From: an uncultured Spirochaetales bacterium
Lineage (GTDB): Bacteria; UBP6; UBA1177
Length of the DNA stretch: 8,666 nt
NCBI GenBank assembly: GCA_902780365.1
Contig: CACZFE010000170.1
Location: 1 to 8,666, forward strand
Direction: 5' to 3'
Below, in pieces: positions 1-7,125 of the stretch. The first letter of the stretch is position 1. Every line of letters starts with the position of its first letter. The translations under genes were made by a program, and so were the position numbers. The notes under the pieces are model-generated. The model ran no database searches. It had not been told where the DNA came from and was given only the letters and a program-made list of their open reading frames with translations.

Positions 1-794
1 TCACGCTTGACGAAGAAGTTACCGCTGTTCCCGACGATCAGGTGAATACTCCTGATGCCGACTGCGTTTTCGGAATTTTTGTCGAATTCTGTGACGGAAA
101 CACGGCCGTCCGCTGCCGCGAAGGAAAAGTTTCTCACGAAAACTGCGCGGACAAGACCTGCATGACCACAAACGGCCTTCACTGCGGACGCATGGAAGGG
201 AAAAATGCCGCAGGATGCCACGAAAGCTGTGAAACACCGAAAAAAAATGTGGTTTGCGAAAAATCCGATGCCGTCTCCGATTACAAAGCGGGCGGGACCT
301 TATCTGCCGATCTCTGTCTTGAAACAAGCAAAGGAAAACTTTCCTTCAAATTTACTGAACAGTGCGACACGCCGTGCAACGAAGAGGGAACAGATTTTGT
401 AAAACTGAATAAAGTTCCTGACGATCAGGATAATACATTTCTCGCAGAATGTGATTATGAAACCTTTGTCGAATTCTGCGACGGGAACACAGCCGTATAC
501 TGCGAGGGCACTGTTTCCAGAACAAACTGCTCAGGAAAAACCTGCATGACAACCATCGGTGTCTACAGCGAAGAATATGAAGGAAAAAACTATGCGTACT
601 GCATGAATTCATGCGAAGGACCCGCTGATTTGGACGAAAAAACCTGCATCTTTAATATGGATTTAAATATTGCAATCATCAACAATGATTACTGCCTTGA
701 AACGAGCGCAGGTTATCTTGAGTTCTGGAATGTCCCGACTGAATACTGCGAAAACGGCTGTGCCGAAGACGGCAAAACCTGCAAAACCGAATAA
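1..794 (+). CDS. Cysteine-rich tandem-repeat protein, C-terminal part
   Basis: The frame is open to the left window edge, so the true start lies outside; the GTG at 42 is internal to a repeat, not a start. Two tandem units are visible, each opening with VPDDQ: unit A from base 27 and unit B from 414, a period of 387 bases (129 residues). They share VEFCDGNTAV, a KTCMTT motif, EGKN, SCE and CLETS. Each unit has 12 cysteines by hand count, 11 at matching positions, so a disulfide-stabilised extracytoplasmic fold is likely. The protein ends 8 residues after a last Cys-rich stretch (ENGCAEDGKTC), with no membrane anchor or sorting motif at the C-terminus. The stop is TAA at 792-794. The family is not recognised and no catalytic motif is seen. 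I infer a secreted or surface protein whose signal peptide and further repeats lie upstream. It converges on the MATE gene with 14 bases between them. Confidence 0.8.
   Translation, partial: TLDEEVTAVPDDQVNTPDADCVFGIFVEFCDGNTAVRCREGKVSHENCADKTCMTTNGLHCGRMEGKNAAGCHESCETPKKNVVCEKSDAVSDYKAGGTLSADLCLETSKGKLSFKFTEQCDTPCNEEGTDFVKLNKVPDDQDNTFLAECDYETFVEFCDGNTAVYCEGTVSRTNCSGKTCMTTIGVYSEEYEGKNYAYCMNSCEGPADLDEKTCIFNMDLNIAIINNDYCLETSAGYLEFWNVPTEYCENGCAEDGKTCKTE
27..791 (+). repeat. Two in-frame tandem repeats of about 129 codons
   Basis: Unit A covers about 27-413 and unit B about 414-791. Both start with codons for VPDDQ, then N-T. Similarity is visible in the DNA, for example TTTGTCGAATTCTG with a GACGG or GACGGGAAC continuation in both, but many third positions and the unit ends differ. 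This is therefore an old protein-level duplication rather than a recent DNA repeat. Unit B is three codons shorter because it runs into the stop. Further units may lie left of the window. Confidence 0.8.
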
Positions 795-808
795 TTTCCG
801 CCGGCAGT

Positions 809-2167
809 TTATCGGGTTGATCCGCCTTCTTTCCTTTTCAGCGCGACCCGCATAAACCAGAAATAGTAGCAGATCATTATCGTCGCGGTAATGCTCCAGC
901 TTATAGGATAGCATGCAAGAAGCGTAGAATAGTCGCTGTGGAGAGGAAAGACGGTGAAAACCCAGATGACGCGCGTCACACAGATGCCTAAAAGCGCAAT
1001 CAGAGCCGGAGCGAGAGAATTGCCGTAACCGCGCAGACTTCCTGAAAGAATATCGACCGTAAGGTTGAGTATCTGGAAAGAAGTGATGTAGAGGATCCTC
1101 GTCCTGCCGTATTCAATGACAGCGGGATCGCCGTTGAAAAGAGCGAGAAGTTCACGTGAAAAAATTATTATCGGAAGAGCCAGTGCAAACATGAAGACAC
1201 AGTCCATCCAGAATGCGTGAACAGTGACTTTTCTGCACCGGTCGAACTTTCCGGCACCGTAATTCTGCCCGATGAATGCAGTGCAGGCCTGAGAAAAAGC
1301 ATTCACAATGAAATAAACGAAAATTTCGGTATTGAAAGCTGCGGCCGAAGCTGCCATGACGTCGGCACCCAAAGAATTTATCGCAGACTGGATTATGATG
1401 TTCGAAAGAGCGAAAACCATGCTCTGGACTCCTGCCGGAACGCCGATGCGCAGGATTTCCAAAAGCAAAGCGTGGTCAGCTCTGATGAGGTGGAACTCGA
1501 TCCCGACATCGCTTTTCGAGCGAAGAAGAATGACGAACATCGCTCCGGAACTCAGGATATTCGAGATGACCGTGGCGATCGCGACACCTTCCGCCCCCAT
1601 TTTGAGGACGAGAACAAAAAAGAGGTTGAGCAGAACATTCACGATTCCCGCCGCGACAAGGCAGACAAGCGGTGTGTTCGTGTCACCTTTCGAGCGGAAG
1701 ATCGCCGATTCAAAGTTGTAAAGAAGTATCGCCGGAAGCCCAGAAATGTAGATACGAAAGTATGAAAGCGCCATCGGGAGCACCTCTTCCGGCACAGAAA
1801 GAAGCGACATGATGCGGCTTGAAACAGCAAGCGCAACAAGCGCCATCACGCTTCCGCAGACAAGACTTAAAAAGACCGCAGTGTGGACAGCCTTCTTCAC
1901 CCCTGCACCGTCACCGCGCCCGATACACTTGGCGATAACGACAGTCGCACCCGTCGAAATGCCGACAAAAAGGTTTACGACAATGCCGATAACAGGAGTG
2001 TTGCAGCCGACAGCCGCCATCGCGAACTTGCTTGCGAAACGTCCTACGACCATGACGTCCGCCGCATTGAAAAACTGCTGGAGGATCCCCGTCAGAGCAA
2101 GCGGGATCGCAAACTGAAGTATTTTTGCGGCAAAACCGCCGTTAAGCATATCGATCTCACGTCTCAT
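809..2167 (-). CDS. MATE family efflux transporter (NorM/DinF-like)
   Basis: This is an inner-membrane antiporter that exports cationic drugs or metabolites in exchange for H+ or Na+; the substrate cannot be told from sequence. The product is about 452 residues, the usual MATE length, almost wholly hydrophobic, with roughly 12 membrane segments in two MatE halves. Family signatures are the N-terminal stretch with IPLALTGILQQFFNAADVMV and VGRFAS..AMAAVG, the NLFVGISTGATVVIA stretch, and in the second half VPAGVQSMVFALSNIIIQSA followed by AFIGQNYGAG. I chose ATG 2165-2167 (MRREIDML) because AAGAGGA lies 4 bases upstream. An in-frame ATG at 2180-2182 and a TTG at 2189-2191 would add 5 or 8 residues but lack a Shine-Dalgarno sequence. 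The stop is TAA (809-811 complement). A promoter just upstream suggests a monocistronic transcript. No neighbouring regulator is visible. Confidence 0.92.
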   Translation of the reverse strand: MRREIDMLNGGFAAKILQFAIPLALTGILQQFFNAADVMVVGRFASKFAMAAVGCNTPVIGIVVNLFVGISTGATVVIAKCIGRGDGAGVKKAVHTAVFLSLVCGSVMALVALAVSSRIMSLLSVPEEVLPMALSYFRIYISGLPAILLYNFESAIFRSKGDTNTPLVCLVAAGIVNVLLNLFFVLVLKMGAEGVAIATVISNILSSGAMFVILLRSKSDVGIEFHLIRADHALLLEILRIGVPAGVQSMVFALSNIIIQSAINSLGADVMAASAAAFNTEIFVYFIVNAFSQACTAFIGQNYGAGKFDRCRKVTVHAFWMDCVFMFALALPIIIFSRELLALFNGDPAVIEYGRTRILYITSFQILNLTVDILSGSLRGYGNSLAPALIALLGICVTRVIWVFTVFPLHSDYSTLLACYPISWSITATIMICYYFWFMRVALKRKEGGSTR

Positions 2168-2209
2168 CGAATCCTCTTGCATTTCAGCCAAGCGGCTTAA
2201 AAGCGGTGA

Positions 2210-2237
2210 ATTATCATTTTGAAATAATGAAAGTCAA
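2210..2237 (-). promoter_or_regulatory. Sigma-70-type promoter for the MATE gene
   Basis: On the minus strand, TTGACT (2232-2237) is followed after 16 bases by GATAAT (2210-2215). Each box matches the consensus at 5 of 6 positions. Transcription would begin near 2203, leaving a leader of about 35 bases before the ATG at 2167. The region is AT-rich and lies between the lipoprotein stop (2277) and the MATE start, so MATE need not depend on read-through from the long lipoprotein gene. I see no terminator hairpin in 2168-2276. Confidence 0.6.
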
Positions 2238-2276
2238 TATCGGATTTATTTATGATTTTTTGTTTGAATTCAGATC

Positions 2277-5200
2277 TTACTGGCAGTCAGCCGAATCGTC
2301 GAAATGGTCAAGCGGGAAGAAGTCGCTGCACATTTTGTCGCAACTGCCGTTGTTTTTCCAGGAACACGCGTCAGCCGGGCCGCAGGTGCAGTTGGAAGGT
2401 TCATGACCGGAGCAGAGTTCCTCGACTTTTTCGGTATTCGAGCAGTCGTAAGTGCAGACACAGCCGTTTCTCTCGATCGAACCGCTGTCTGTGTAGCTTG
2501 TTTCGCAGGAACCTCCGAGTCCGCCGACTTCATCGGAACGGCAGTAGGTGTCGCAGTTCGCTGTGTAAAGCAGTCCGAGAGAAGAATCGCACATGCAGAG
2601 GTCGGTTTTGTCGGGCAGACAGACTCTGTATGAAGATGAGCATATTCCTTTGCAGGAGTCTTTGTCTGTCGCCTCTTTGATGTAAGACATCGAGAATGTG
2701 CCGTATACACTTGCATCCGGAGCGTCAATTACGAGATAGTAAGTTCCTGCAGTCGCGCTGTCAGTCTCAAAATTGATAAGACCGCCGCCGTAAACGCAGT
2801 TTTCAGGTTCGTCTGCTTTTACGACATAGATCAAAGCTCCGAAAGAAGCCGATATCTCAGCGTGGAAATAGTCTCCGGCAGCCATATTCATCGAGTAAAC
2901 GACATCTTTGCCGTCGAACTGGCCGTTTTCACAGATACCCTGAGCGGGAGCGTAGTCGTTCTCCGCGGAAATCGTGAATCCCTGAAGGCTTCCCCTTCCC
3001 TCAAGCGCGATCGCGCCGGCAACTTTGTCGTTTTCGGGAACAGGCGGCGTGTCGCCGATATCAAGCTGGATCGTGAAATCGTATTCAAGAGGCGCTACCG
3101 TAGTATCAACAACGATTATATATTCTTTATCCGATTCGGAATCGTTGTAGTAAATTATTTCTTCAGGATTGCCGAAACTACCAGTCGGGTCGAAAGCGTC
3201 TGATTCAGGCGTTACGCGCAAAGTCATGACCTTTCCAGCAGGAATATTTACCTTGTAGAAAAGATCCGGACCTAAATCGTAGTAGCCGGAACAAGCCTGT
3301 GTATCAGCCGAATCGACAGCCTTTCTGACACTTTCGGAATAAGTTCCAGGCTCAAGCAGTTTCGCTCCTTCGCAAGTATTGTTGGCGACCGGAGTGAAGG
3401 CATCGACCTCAAGGATGTAAGGCATGTTGTAAAGAGCCTGACGGTAGGTAGGAGACTGCATTACAAGAACATAGTAATAACCGTCGTAGGTCGCCTTGTA
3501 ATTCATTATTTCGGAATAGTAGTGCTGTGCGAAATGAGCGTAGTTCATATCCTCGTTCTCAGCCAGTTTGTTGCCGTTTTTGTCCAGAAGAACGATGTAG
3601 GTGTCTGCCCTGTTCTCGCCACAGTAAGGATGCGTCCTGACTTTGAGATACTGTCCCGCTTTCGCCTTGAATTTGAAGTAATCCCAATCCTCGTCGTTGC
3701 CTGTATGGCCGAAACCTGCGAAAACAAATCCCGCAGACACTTCCTGAGCAGCCGCGAAATCGTTGTTCGGCTCGACTTCGAGATTTCCCAAAGATTTTTT
3801 CGGAACACAGTTCCCGCTCTTGCACTCCTTGAATCCGCATCCGCAGTCTGAATCGCTTGAGCATGTATCCTTCTGGCAGTAGTTACCGCCGCACTTTCCG
3901 CTGTAGCATTCTTTGTCCTCTTCGCAGATCCAGTCGTCGAGAAGAGTCGGAACAGCACAGTTGCTCTCACTGTTACAGAACGCCTTCCCGGCTTTGCAGG
4001 AACCCGATATCGGATAGCAGTAGTTGCCGTTGCAGCGCGTTCCTTCGGGACAGAGAGTGTAATTATCACTGCAGTCTTCGACACAGAATTTGTTGCCGTC
4101 ATAGTCCGTGAGGCATTGTCCGTAATCATAGAAAACCTTCTTACAGTCCGTGTCGGTTTCACACGGTCTGCAGGTTTTCTGCGCTCCGGTCGGAACAACG
4201 GCATTGTAGCCGTCGCAGTTTGAATCGCTTGAGCAGTCGCTCGTGCATTTTCCGTGCCTGCAGTTCGTGTATTTTTCGCAGTCGTCGTCGAAACGGCAGT
4301 CGGTATAGATATCGCTTCTGTACGGAATGGCCTTCATGCAGATCCCGTTGTAGCAGCCGCCGATGTCGAAGCAGTCGGCGTCGCTTTCGCAGTTTTTCGT
4401 GCAGTAATACTGCTGGATCGTGTAGTCTGTATAGCAGTTTTCGCACGACCAGACATACGGACAGTATTCACCTGGTTTGAAACTCTGCTGCTCTTTCGAA
4501 ATGCAGACACCGAAAATCTGAGGATCACCGCCGTCTTCAGATTCCTGCTGACCGTAAATGTAGCATGTCTTGTCGATCTCGCATTCCTCGTTTTTCGTGC
4601 AGGCCTTGCTGCAGAAAAGCCCCTGGAAACAGCTGTATCCGTCTTCACACTGCCAGTCTGAATAGCAGTCCTGACCGAATTCAAGGCGCTTCAGCATTTT
4701 GTCCTGAGCACAAATGTAGTCTGCGTAGGTACTTCCGTAGTCGCTTACTCTCTTGACTGCAAGACACTGACTGCCGTTCGCGCAGACTTTTGTGGTCGTT
4801 GTATTTCCCGTTTCAGGATCCGTAACTTCGCTGTCGGTGCAGTGCGAGCCGCAGAACTTGTCACCTTCGAACTCGATGCATTCGCCGCTTGCGCACTGGT
4901 CATCATAGTTGCAGTATGTTCCGTCAGGCAGGTTGAATCTGTTCTTGTCGAAGCATACCTCCGAGCTACCGAAATAATCCGGCAATGTTCCGCACTCGTA
5001 GCCGCTTCCGCAACTGCTGAAAATACTTCCGCAGGTCTTGACGCAATATCCGTCGTAACAGCCTCCGCTTGAGCAGTCCATTCCGCTCTGACAGTGGTTG
5101 CCGAGCTCGCCGCTTCCTTTCGGAACGCAGTATTTGTCGTATTTGAAACCTTTGTCAGAGCCGCCTTCCATGCACTTTCCGCACGAACCGCAGGAATCGC

Positions 5201-6113
5201 TGATCAGGTTTTTCGTGCACTCTTCGGAACAGAAACTCTCGCCCTCGCCGTATGAAAGGCAAAGTCCGCCTTCGCAGTCTTCGTTCACATTGCACGGTCC
5301 GAAAGTCTTCATTTTGGGATTTGGTCTCTCGACACCCGCAACAAAAAGCGGCATACACTGATAACCCCTGCTCTCCATAAACTGACATGTCATGTTGTTC
5401 GGGCAGTCCTCGTCTTCCTTGCATGTTCCTGTGCAAACGGAAGCCCTTGTATATGTAAAGCTTCCGCTTCCCGACCAGTCGTACCATGTGTAACAGTATC
5501 CTGTCTCGCACTCGACATCCTTGTTGCAGGGAGCACCTGCTTTAAGTCCGTATGCCCTGTTGTCACAGGTTCCGAAACCTCCGCACACACCGTCGCGGCA
5601 GATACCGCTGCCCATAAGACCAGCTTTGGCTTCGCAGTCTTTTCCGTCAGCTACAAGTGACCAAGATGTCTTTGAAATGTCGCGGTTGCACTCTTCGCAT
5701 GTATTTGCGGGATTCCTCTCGCCGTCGGAAATACATGCCCCGTTGATTTCACAAGTCAGTCTGTCGCATGAACAGGTATACGAAGCACCGGTTACCGTGC
5801 AGACAGTCCTGTTCTTTTCGGTGCAGGGATTGGGATCGCACGGATCTTTCCCATCGGGATTGTCATTGTCCGGCACGACCGGAGTATCATTGTCTCCGCC
5901 AGGCTGCTGATCCGAATCACCGCCGCCTTCACCGTCATCTTCGTTTTCTTCACCGTCGTCAACGACAGATTCGCCGTCATCGACATCAGAATCCTCTGTT
6001 TCGACAGAATCATCGTCGGTATCTACTTCGGGTTTTGATTTTTTTCCGCCTCCGCATGCCGCAAAAGCGAACACAGTTGCAACAACAACTGCCAAAAAAA
6101 TAAATCTCTTCAT
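2277..6113 (-). CDS. Giant cysteine-rich lipoprotein with EGF/Dickkopf-like modules and PPC domains
   Basis: 1278 residues. The start ATG has a perfect AGGAGGT 3 bases upstream (6117-6123). Residues 1-19 form a type II signal peptide (MKRF, hydrophobic core, FAA) before the lipidated Cys20. Residues 21-90 are an acidic, low-complexity Asp/Glu/Gly linker, probably a stalk. Residues 91-116 look EGF-like (PCDPNPC ... YTCSCD). From about 100 to 770 there are repeated modules of the form (D/E)CxxGxC, for example ECETGYC, DCEGGLC, QCASGEC and ECYSGKC. A bacterial pre-peptidase C-terminal (PPC) domain begins at EVEPNNDFAAAQ (about 779-905), followed by two diverged PPC-like beta domains (about 910-1018 and 1023-1145). 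A final Cys-rich tail (1154-1277) ends in a Notch/LNR-like pattern (WKNNGSCDKMC, then DDSADC). I count about 113 cysteines. Probably an outer-membrane or surface-anchored adhesin or scaffold. No protease or other catalytic motif is seen, and the ligand is unknown. Confidence 0.9.
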   Translation of the reverse strand: MKRFIFLAVVVATVFAFAACGGGKKSKPEVDTDDDSVETEDSDVDDGESVVDDGEENEDDGEGGGDSDQQPGGDNDTPVVPDNDNPDGKDPCDPNPCTEKNRTVCTVTGASYTCSCDRLTCEINGACISDGERNPANTCEECNRDISKTSWSLVADGKDCEAKAGLMGSGICRDGVCGGFGTCDNRAYGLKAGAPCNKDVECETGYCYTWYDWSGSGSFTYTRASVCTGTCKEDEDCPNNMTCQFMESRGYQCMPLFVAGVERPNPKMKTFGPCNVNEDCEGGLCLSYGEGESFCSEECTKNLISDSCGSCGKCMEGGSDKGFKYDKYCVPKGSGELGNHCQSGMDCSSGGCYDGYCVKTCGSIFSSCGSGYECGTLPDYFGSSEVCFDKNRFNLPDGTYCNYDDQCASGECIEFEGDKFCGSHCTDSEVTDPETGNTTTTKVCANGSQCLAVKRVSDYGSTYADYICAQDKMLKRLEFGQDCYSDWQCEDGYSCFQGLFCSKACTKNEECEIDKTCYIYGQQESEDGGDPQIFGVCISKEQQSFKPGEYCPYVWSCENCYTDYTIQQYYCTKNCESDADCFDIGGCYNGICMKAIPYRSDIYTDCRFDDDCEKYTNCRHGKCTSDCSSDSNCDGYNAVVPTGAQKTCRPCETDTDCKKVFYDYGQCLTDYDGNKFCVEDCSDNYTLCPEGTRCNGNYCYPISGSCKAGKAFCNSESNCAVPTLLDDWICEEDKECYSGKCGGNYCQKDTCSSDSDCGCGFKECKSGNCVPKKSLGNLEVEPNNDFAAAQEVSAGFVFAGFGHTGNDEDWDYFKFKAKAGQYLKVRTHPYCGENRADTYIVLLDKNGNKLAENEDMNYAHFAQHYYSEIMNYKATYDGYYYVLVMQSPTYRQALYNMPYILEVDAFTPVANNTCEGAKLLEPGTYSESVRKAVDSADTQACSGYYDLGPDLFYKVNIPAGKVMTLRVTPESDAFDPTGSFGNPEEIIYYNDSESDKEYIIVVDTTVAPLEYDFTIQLDIGDTPPVPENDKVAGAIALEGRGSLQGFTISAENDYAPAQGICENGQFDGKDVVYSMNMAAGDYFHAEISASFGALIYVVKADEPENCVYGGGLINFETDSATAGTYYLVIDAPDASVYGTFSMSYIKEATDKDSCKGICSSSYRVCLPDKTDLCMCDSSLGLLYTANCDTYCRSDEVGGLGGSCETSYTDSGSIERNGCVCTYDCSNTEKVEELCSGHEPSNCTCGPADACSWKNNGSCDKMCSDFFPLDHFDDSADCQ

Positions 6114-6145
6114 TTTACCTCCTGATATCCAACACTCAGGCCGTC

Positions 6146-6173
6146 AGTCTATTCCGAACGACATTATTTTCAA
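6146..6173 (-). promoter_or_regulatory. Possible sigma-70-like promoter of the lipoprotein gene
   Basis: On the minus strand, TTGAAA (6168-6173) and TAGACT (6146-6151) are separated by 16 bases, giving matches of 5/6 and 4/6 to consensus. The start site would lie near 6139, about 25 bases ahead of the ATG at 6113 and just upstream of the AGGAGGT ribosome-binding site. The sequence is AT-rich, so other choices are possible. Confidence 0.35.
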
Positions 6174-6209
6174 TTTAATTTACATTTTTACTGAAATATC
6201 AAAAAAATC

Positions 6210-6237
6210 TTGACACTCAGGCAACTTTGCGTAGAAT
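6210..6237 (+). promoter_or_regulatory. Strong sigma-70 promoter for rplU-rpmA
   Basis: A perfect -35 box TTGACA (6210-6215) is followed after 16 bases by TAGAAT (6232-6237), which matches TATAAT at 5 of 6 positions. An A-tract (6201-6207) lies directly upstream and could act as an UP element. Transcription would begin near 6244, so the leader before the rplU ATG is only about 40 bases. That is too short for the structured L21 leader known from Firmicutes. Confidence 0.75.
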
Positions 6238-6282
6238 CCCCGCGTTATTTTTTTGAGTGCTCTTTATTTTTGGAGGGTTTTT

Positions 6283-6594
6283 ATGTACGCAATGATTGAT
6301 TTCGGCGGCAATCAGCTTAAGGTTGTCCCCGGAGAAAAGGTTTCTGTTTACAATCTGGACAAGAAAGAAGGCGAGCTTGTCGAGAACAAAAATGTTCTTC
6401 TTTTTGCAGATGGCGACAATGTTATGGTTGGAAAACCTTATCTTAACGATGTAACGGTAAAACTTGAAGTTGTAAAAAACTATAAAGGCAAAAAAGTTAT
6501 CGTTTTTAAGAAAAGAAGAAGAAAAACCAGCAAAGTTAAAAACGGTTTCAGACAGAGCTTTACACAGCTCAAAGTCCTTGAAATTGTTAAGTAA
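6283..6594 (+). CDS. rplU: 50S ribosomal protein bL21
   Basis: Large-subunit ribosomal protein that binds 23S rRNA near L20. The product is 103 residues, the normal bL21 length. It starts MYAMIDFGGNQLKV, the family N-terminus (usually MYAVI..GGKQ), and contains KVSVYNLDKKEG, VMVGKPYL and the basic RNA-binding stretch KKRRRKTSKVKNGFRQ, the counterpart of the usual KRRKNYRKKxGHRQ; it ends in VLEIVK. The start ATG is fixed by GGAGGG at 6272-6277, five bases upstream; a TTG at 6253 in the same frame has no ribosome-binding site and would add 10 residues foreign to the family. It is the first gene after the promoter at 6210-6237, and rpmA follows after 15 bases, so the two are cotranscribed. Confidence 0.97.
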   Translation: MYAMIDFGGNQLKVVPGEKVSVYNLDKKEGELVENKNVLLFADGDNVMVGKPYLNDVTVKLEVVKNYKGKKVIVFKKRRRKTSKVKNGFRQSFTQLKVLEIVK

Positions 6595-6609
6595 TTTGGA
6601 GGAAAAACC

Positions 6610-6876
6610 ATGGCACATAAGAAAAGCGGCGGAAGTGCAAGAAACGGTCGTGACAGCGCAGGCCAGAGACGCGGAATCAAAAAGTTCGGCGGTGAACCGG
6701 TCATTCCGGGCAACATCATCGTCCGTCAGGTCGGAACGAGATGGATCCCTGGTGAAAATGTAGGTCTTGGCACTGATTACACTATTTACGCTCTCAAAGA
6801 AGGCGTCGTTCAGTATGAGACTTTCTACAAAAACGGCAGAGCAAGAAGAAGAGTTTCTGTAGTCACCGAAGCATAA
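6610..6876 (+). CDS. rpmA: 50S ribosomal protein bL27
   Basis: Large-subunit protein whose N-terminal arm reaches towards the peptidyl-transferase centre and helps place tRNA. The 88 residues match the family length and carry its hallmarks: MAHKKSGGSARNGRDS at the N-terminus, GQRRGIKKFGGE, the VIPGNIIVRQVGTRW box (usually aGnIivRQrGTk), then GENVGLGTDYTIYAL, and a basic C-terminus (GRARRRVSVV). There is no N-terminal extension of the Firmicutes type that needs Prp protease cleavage. GGAGG at 6598-6602 precedes the ATG by seven bases. It lies 15 bases after rplU and is followed by an intrinsic terminator at 6898-6925. Confidence 0.98.
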   Translation: MAHKKSGGSARNGRDSAGQRRGIKKFGGEPVIPGNIIVRQVGTRWIPGENVGLGTDYTIYALKEGVVQYETFYKNGRARRRVSVVTEA

Positions 6877-6897
6877 ATTTCGTTTCGTTTGAATTTC

Positions 6898-6925
6898 AAA
6901 CTCCCGGCAACGGGAGTTTTTTTTT
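6898..6925 (+). terminator. Intrinsic terminator after rpmA
   Basis: AAACTCCCG and CGGGAGTTT pair into a 9-bp stem closed by the GNRA-type tetraloop GCAA (6907-6910). A run of nine T (6917-6925) follows, overlapping the end of the stem. It begins 21 bases after the rpmA stop and ends 23 bases before the obgE ATG, so it should set ribosomal protein expression apart from obgE. Confidence 0.9.
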
Positions 6926-6948
6926 ATTTTCAACACCATGAGGTCGTT

Positions 6949-7125
6949 ATGAAGTTTGTCGATCAGGCAATAGTCGATATTATCGCGGGCAACGGCGGTG
7001 CCGGGGCTGTCAGTTTCAGGCGAGAGCCTTTTATTCCGCTCGGAGGTCCGGACGGCGGCGACAAAACGGCCAGAAAGGAATGGGATCCAACATGTACGGC
7101 CGCGGCGGAGAAAGCACGATCGTAA
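6949..7125 (+). pseudogene. obgE: obgE, 5' piece: N-terminal Obg domain, broken frame
   Basis: Start of the ribosome-assembly GTPase Obg (CgtA). ATG 6949-6951 has GAGGT at 6940-6944. Residues 1-38 (MKFVDQAIVDIIAGNGG, then AVSFRREPFIPLGGPDGGD) match the start of the glycine-rich Obg fold. After GGPDGGD, base 7062, the frame runs into unrelated residues and stops at TAA 7123-7125. Homology resumes at 7065 in another frame as NGQKGMGSN. Compared with known Obg proteins, about 30 codons (the GG.GG..., ...L..L.DfRy..., ...aE segment) are absent, and the missing length must be 1 mod 3 to give this frame change. Read with 7080-7886, the locus is one gene, obgE, spanning 6949-7886. It is either a real pseudogene or, more likely given that Obg is essential in most bacteria, an assembly or sequence gap. 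Confidence 0.85.

Noticed and set aside
763..776. GCCG-AAGA-CGGC inverted repeat near the end of the first gene
   Set aside because: It is inside coding sequence, has a 4-bp stem and is followed by AAAA rather than T on the plus strand, so it is not a supportable terminator.
1217..1765. Open frame of 182 codons on the plus strand
   Set aside because: It lies wholly antisense to the MATE gene, is rich in charged residues without any family motif, and has no ribosome-binding site. The MATE reading is strongly supported.
3545..4204. Open frame of 219 codons on the minus strand in a second frame
   Set aside because: It overlaps the giant lipoprotein on the same strand in another frame, and its Arg/Thr-rich composition is typical of an out-of-frame read of Cys/Asp-rich codons.
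6217..6939. Open frame of 240 codons on the minus strand across the ribosomal genes
   Set aside because: It is antisense to rplU, rpmA, their promoter and the terminator, and its product has no recognisable domain. It arises from codon bias in the opposite strand.
6938..6952. Mini-ORF ATG AGG TCG TTA TGA overlapping the obgE start
   Set aside because: A four-codon peptide whose stop overlaps the obgE ATG could suggest translational coupling, but it has no convincing ribosome-binding site of its own and its AGG is part of the obgE Shine-Dalgarno sequence.
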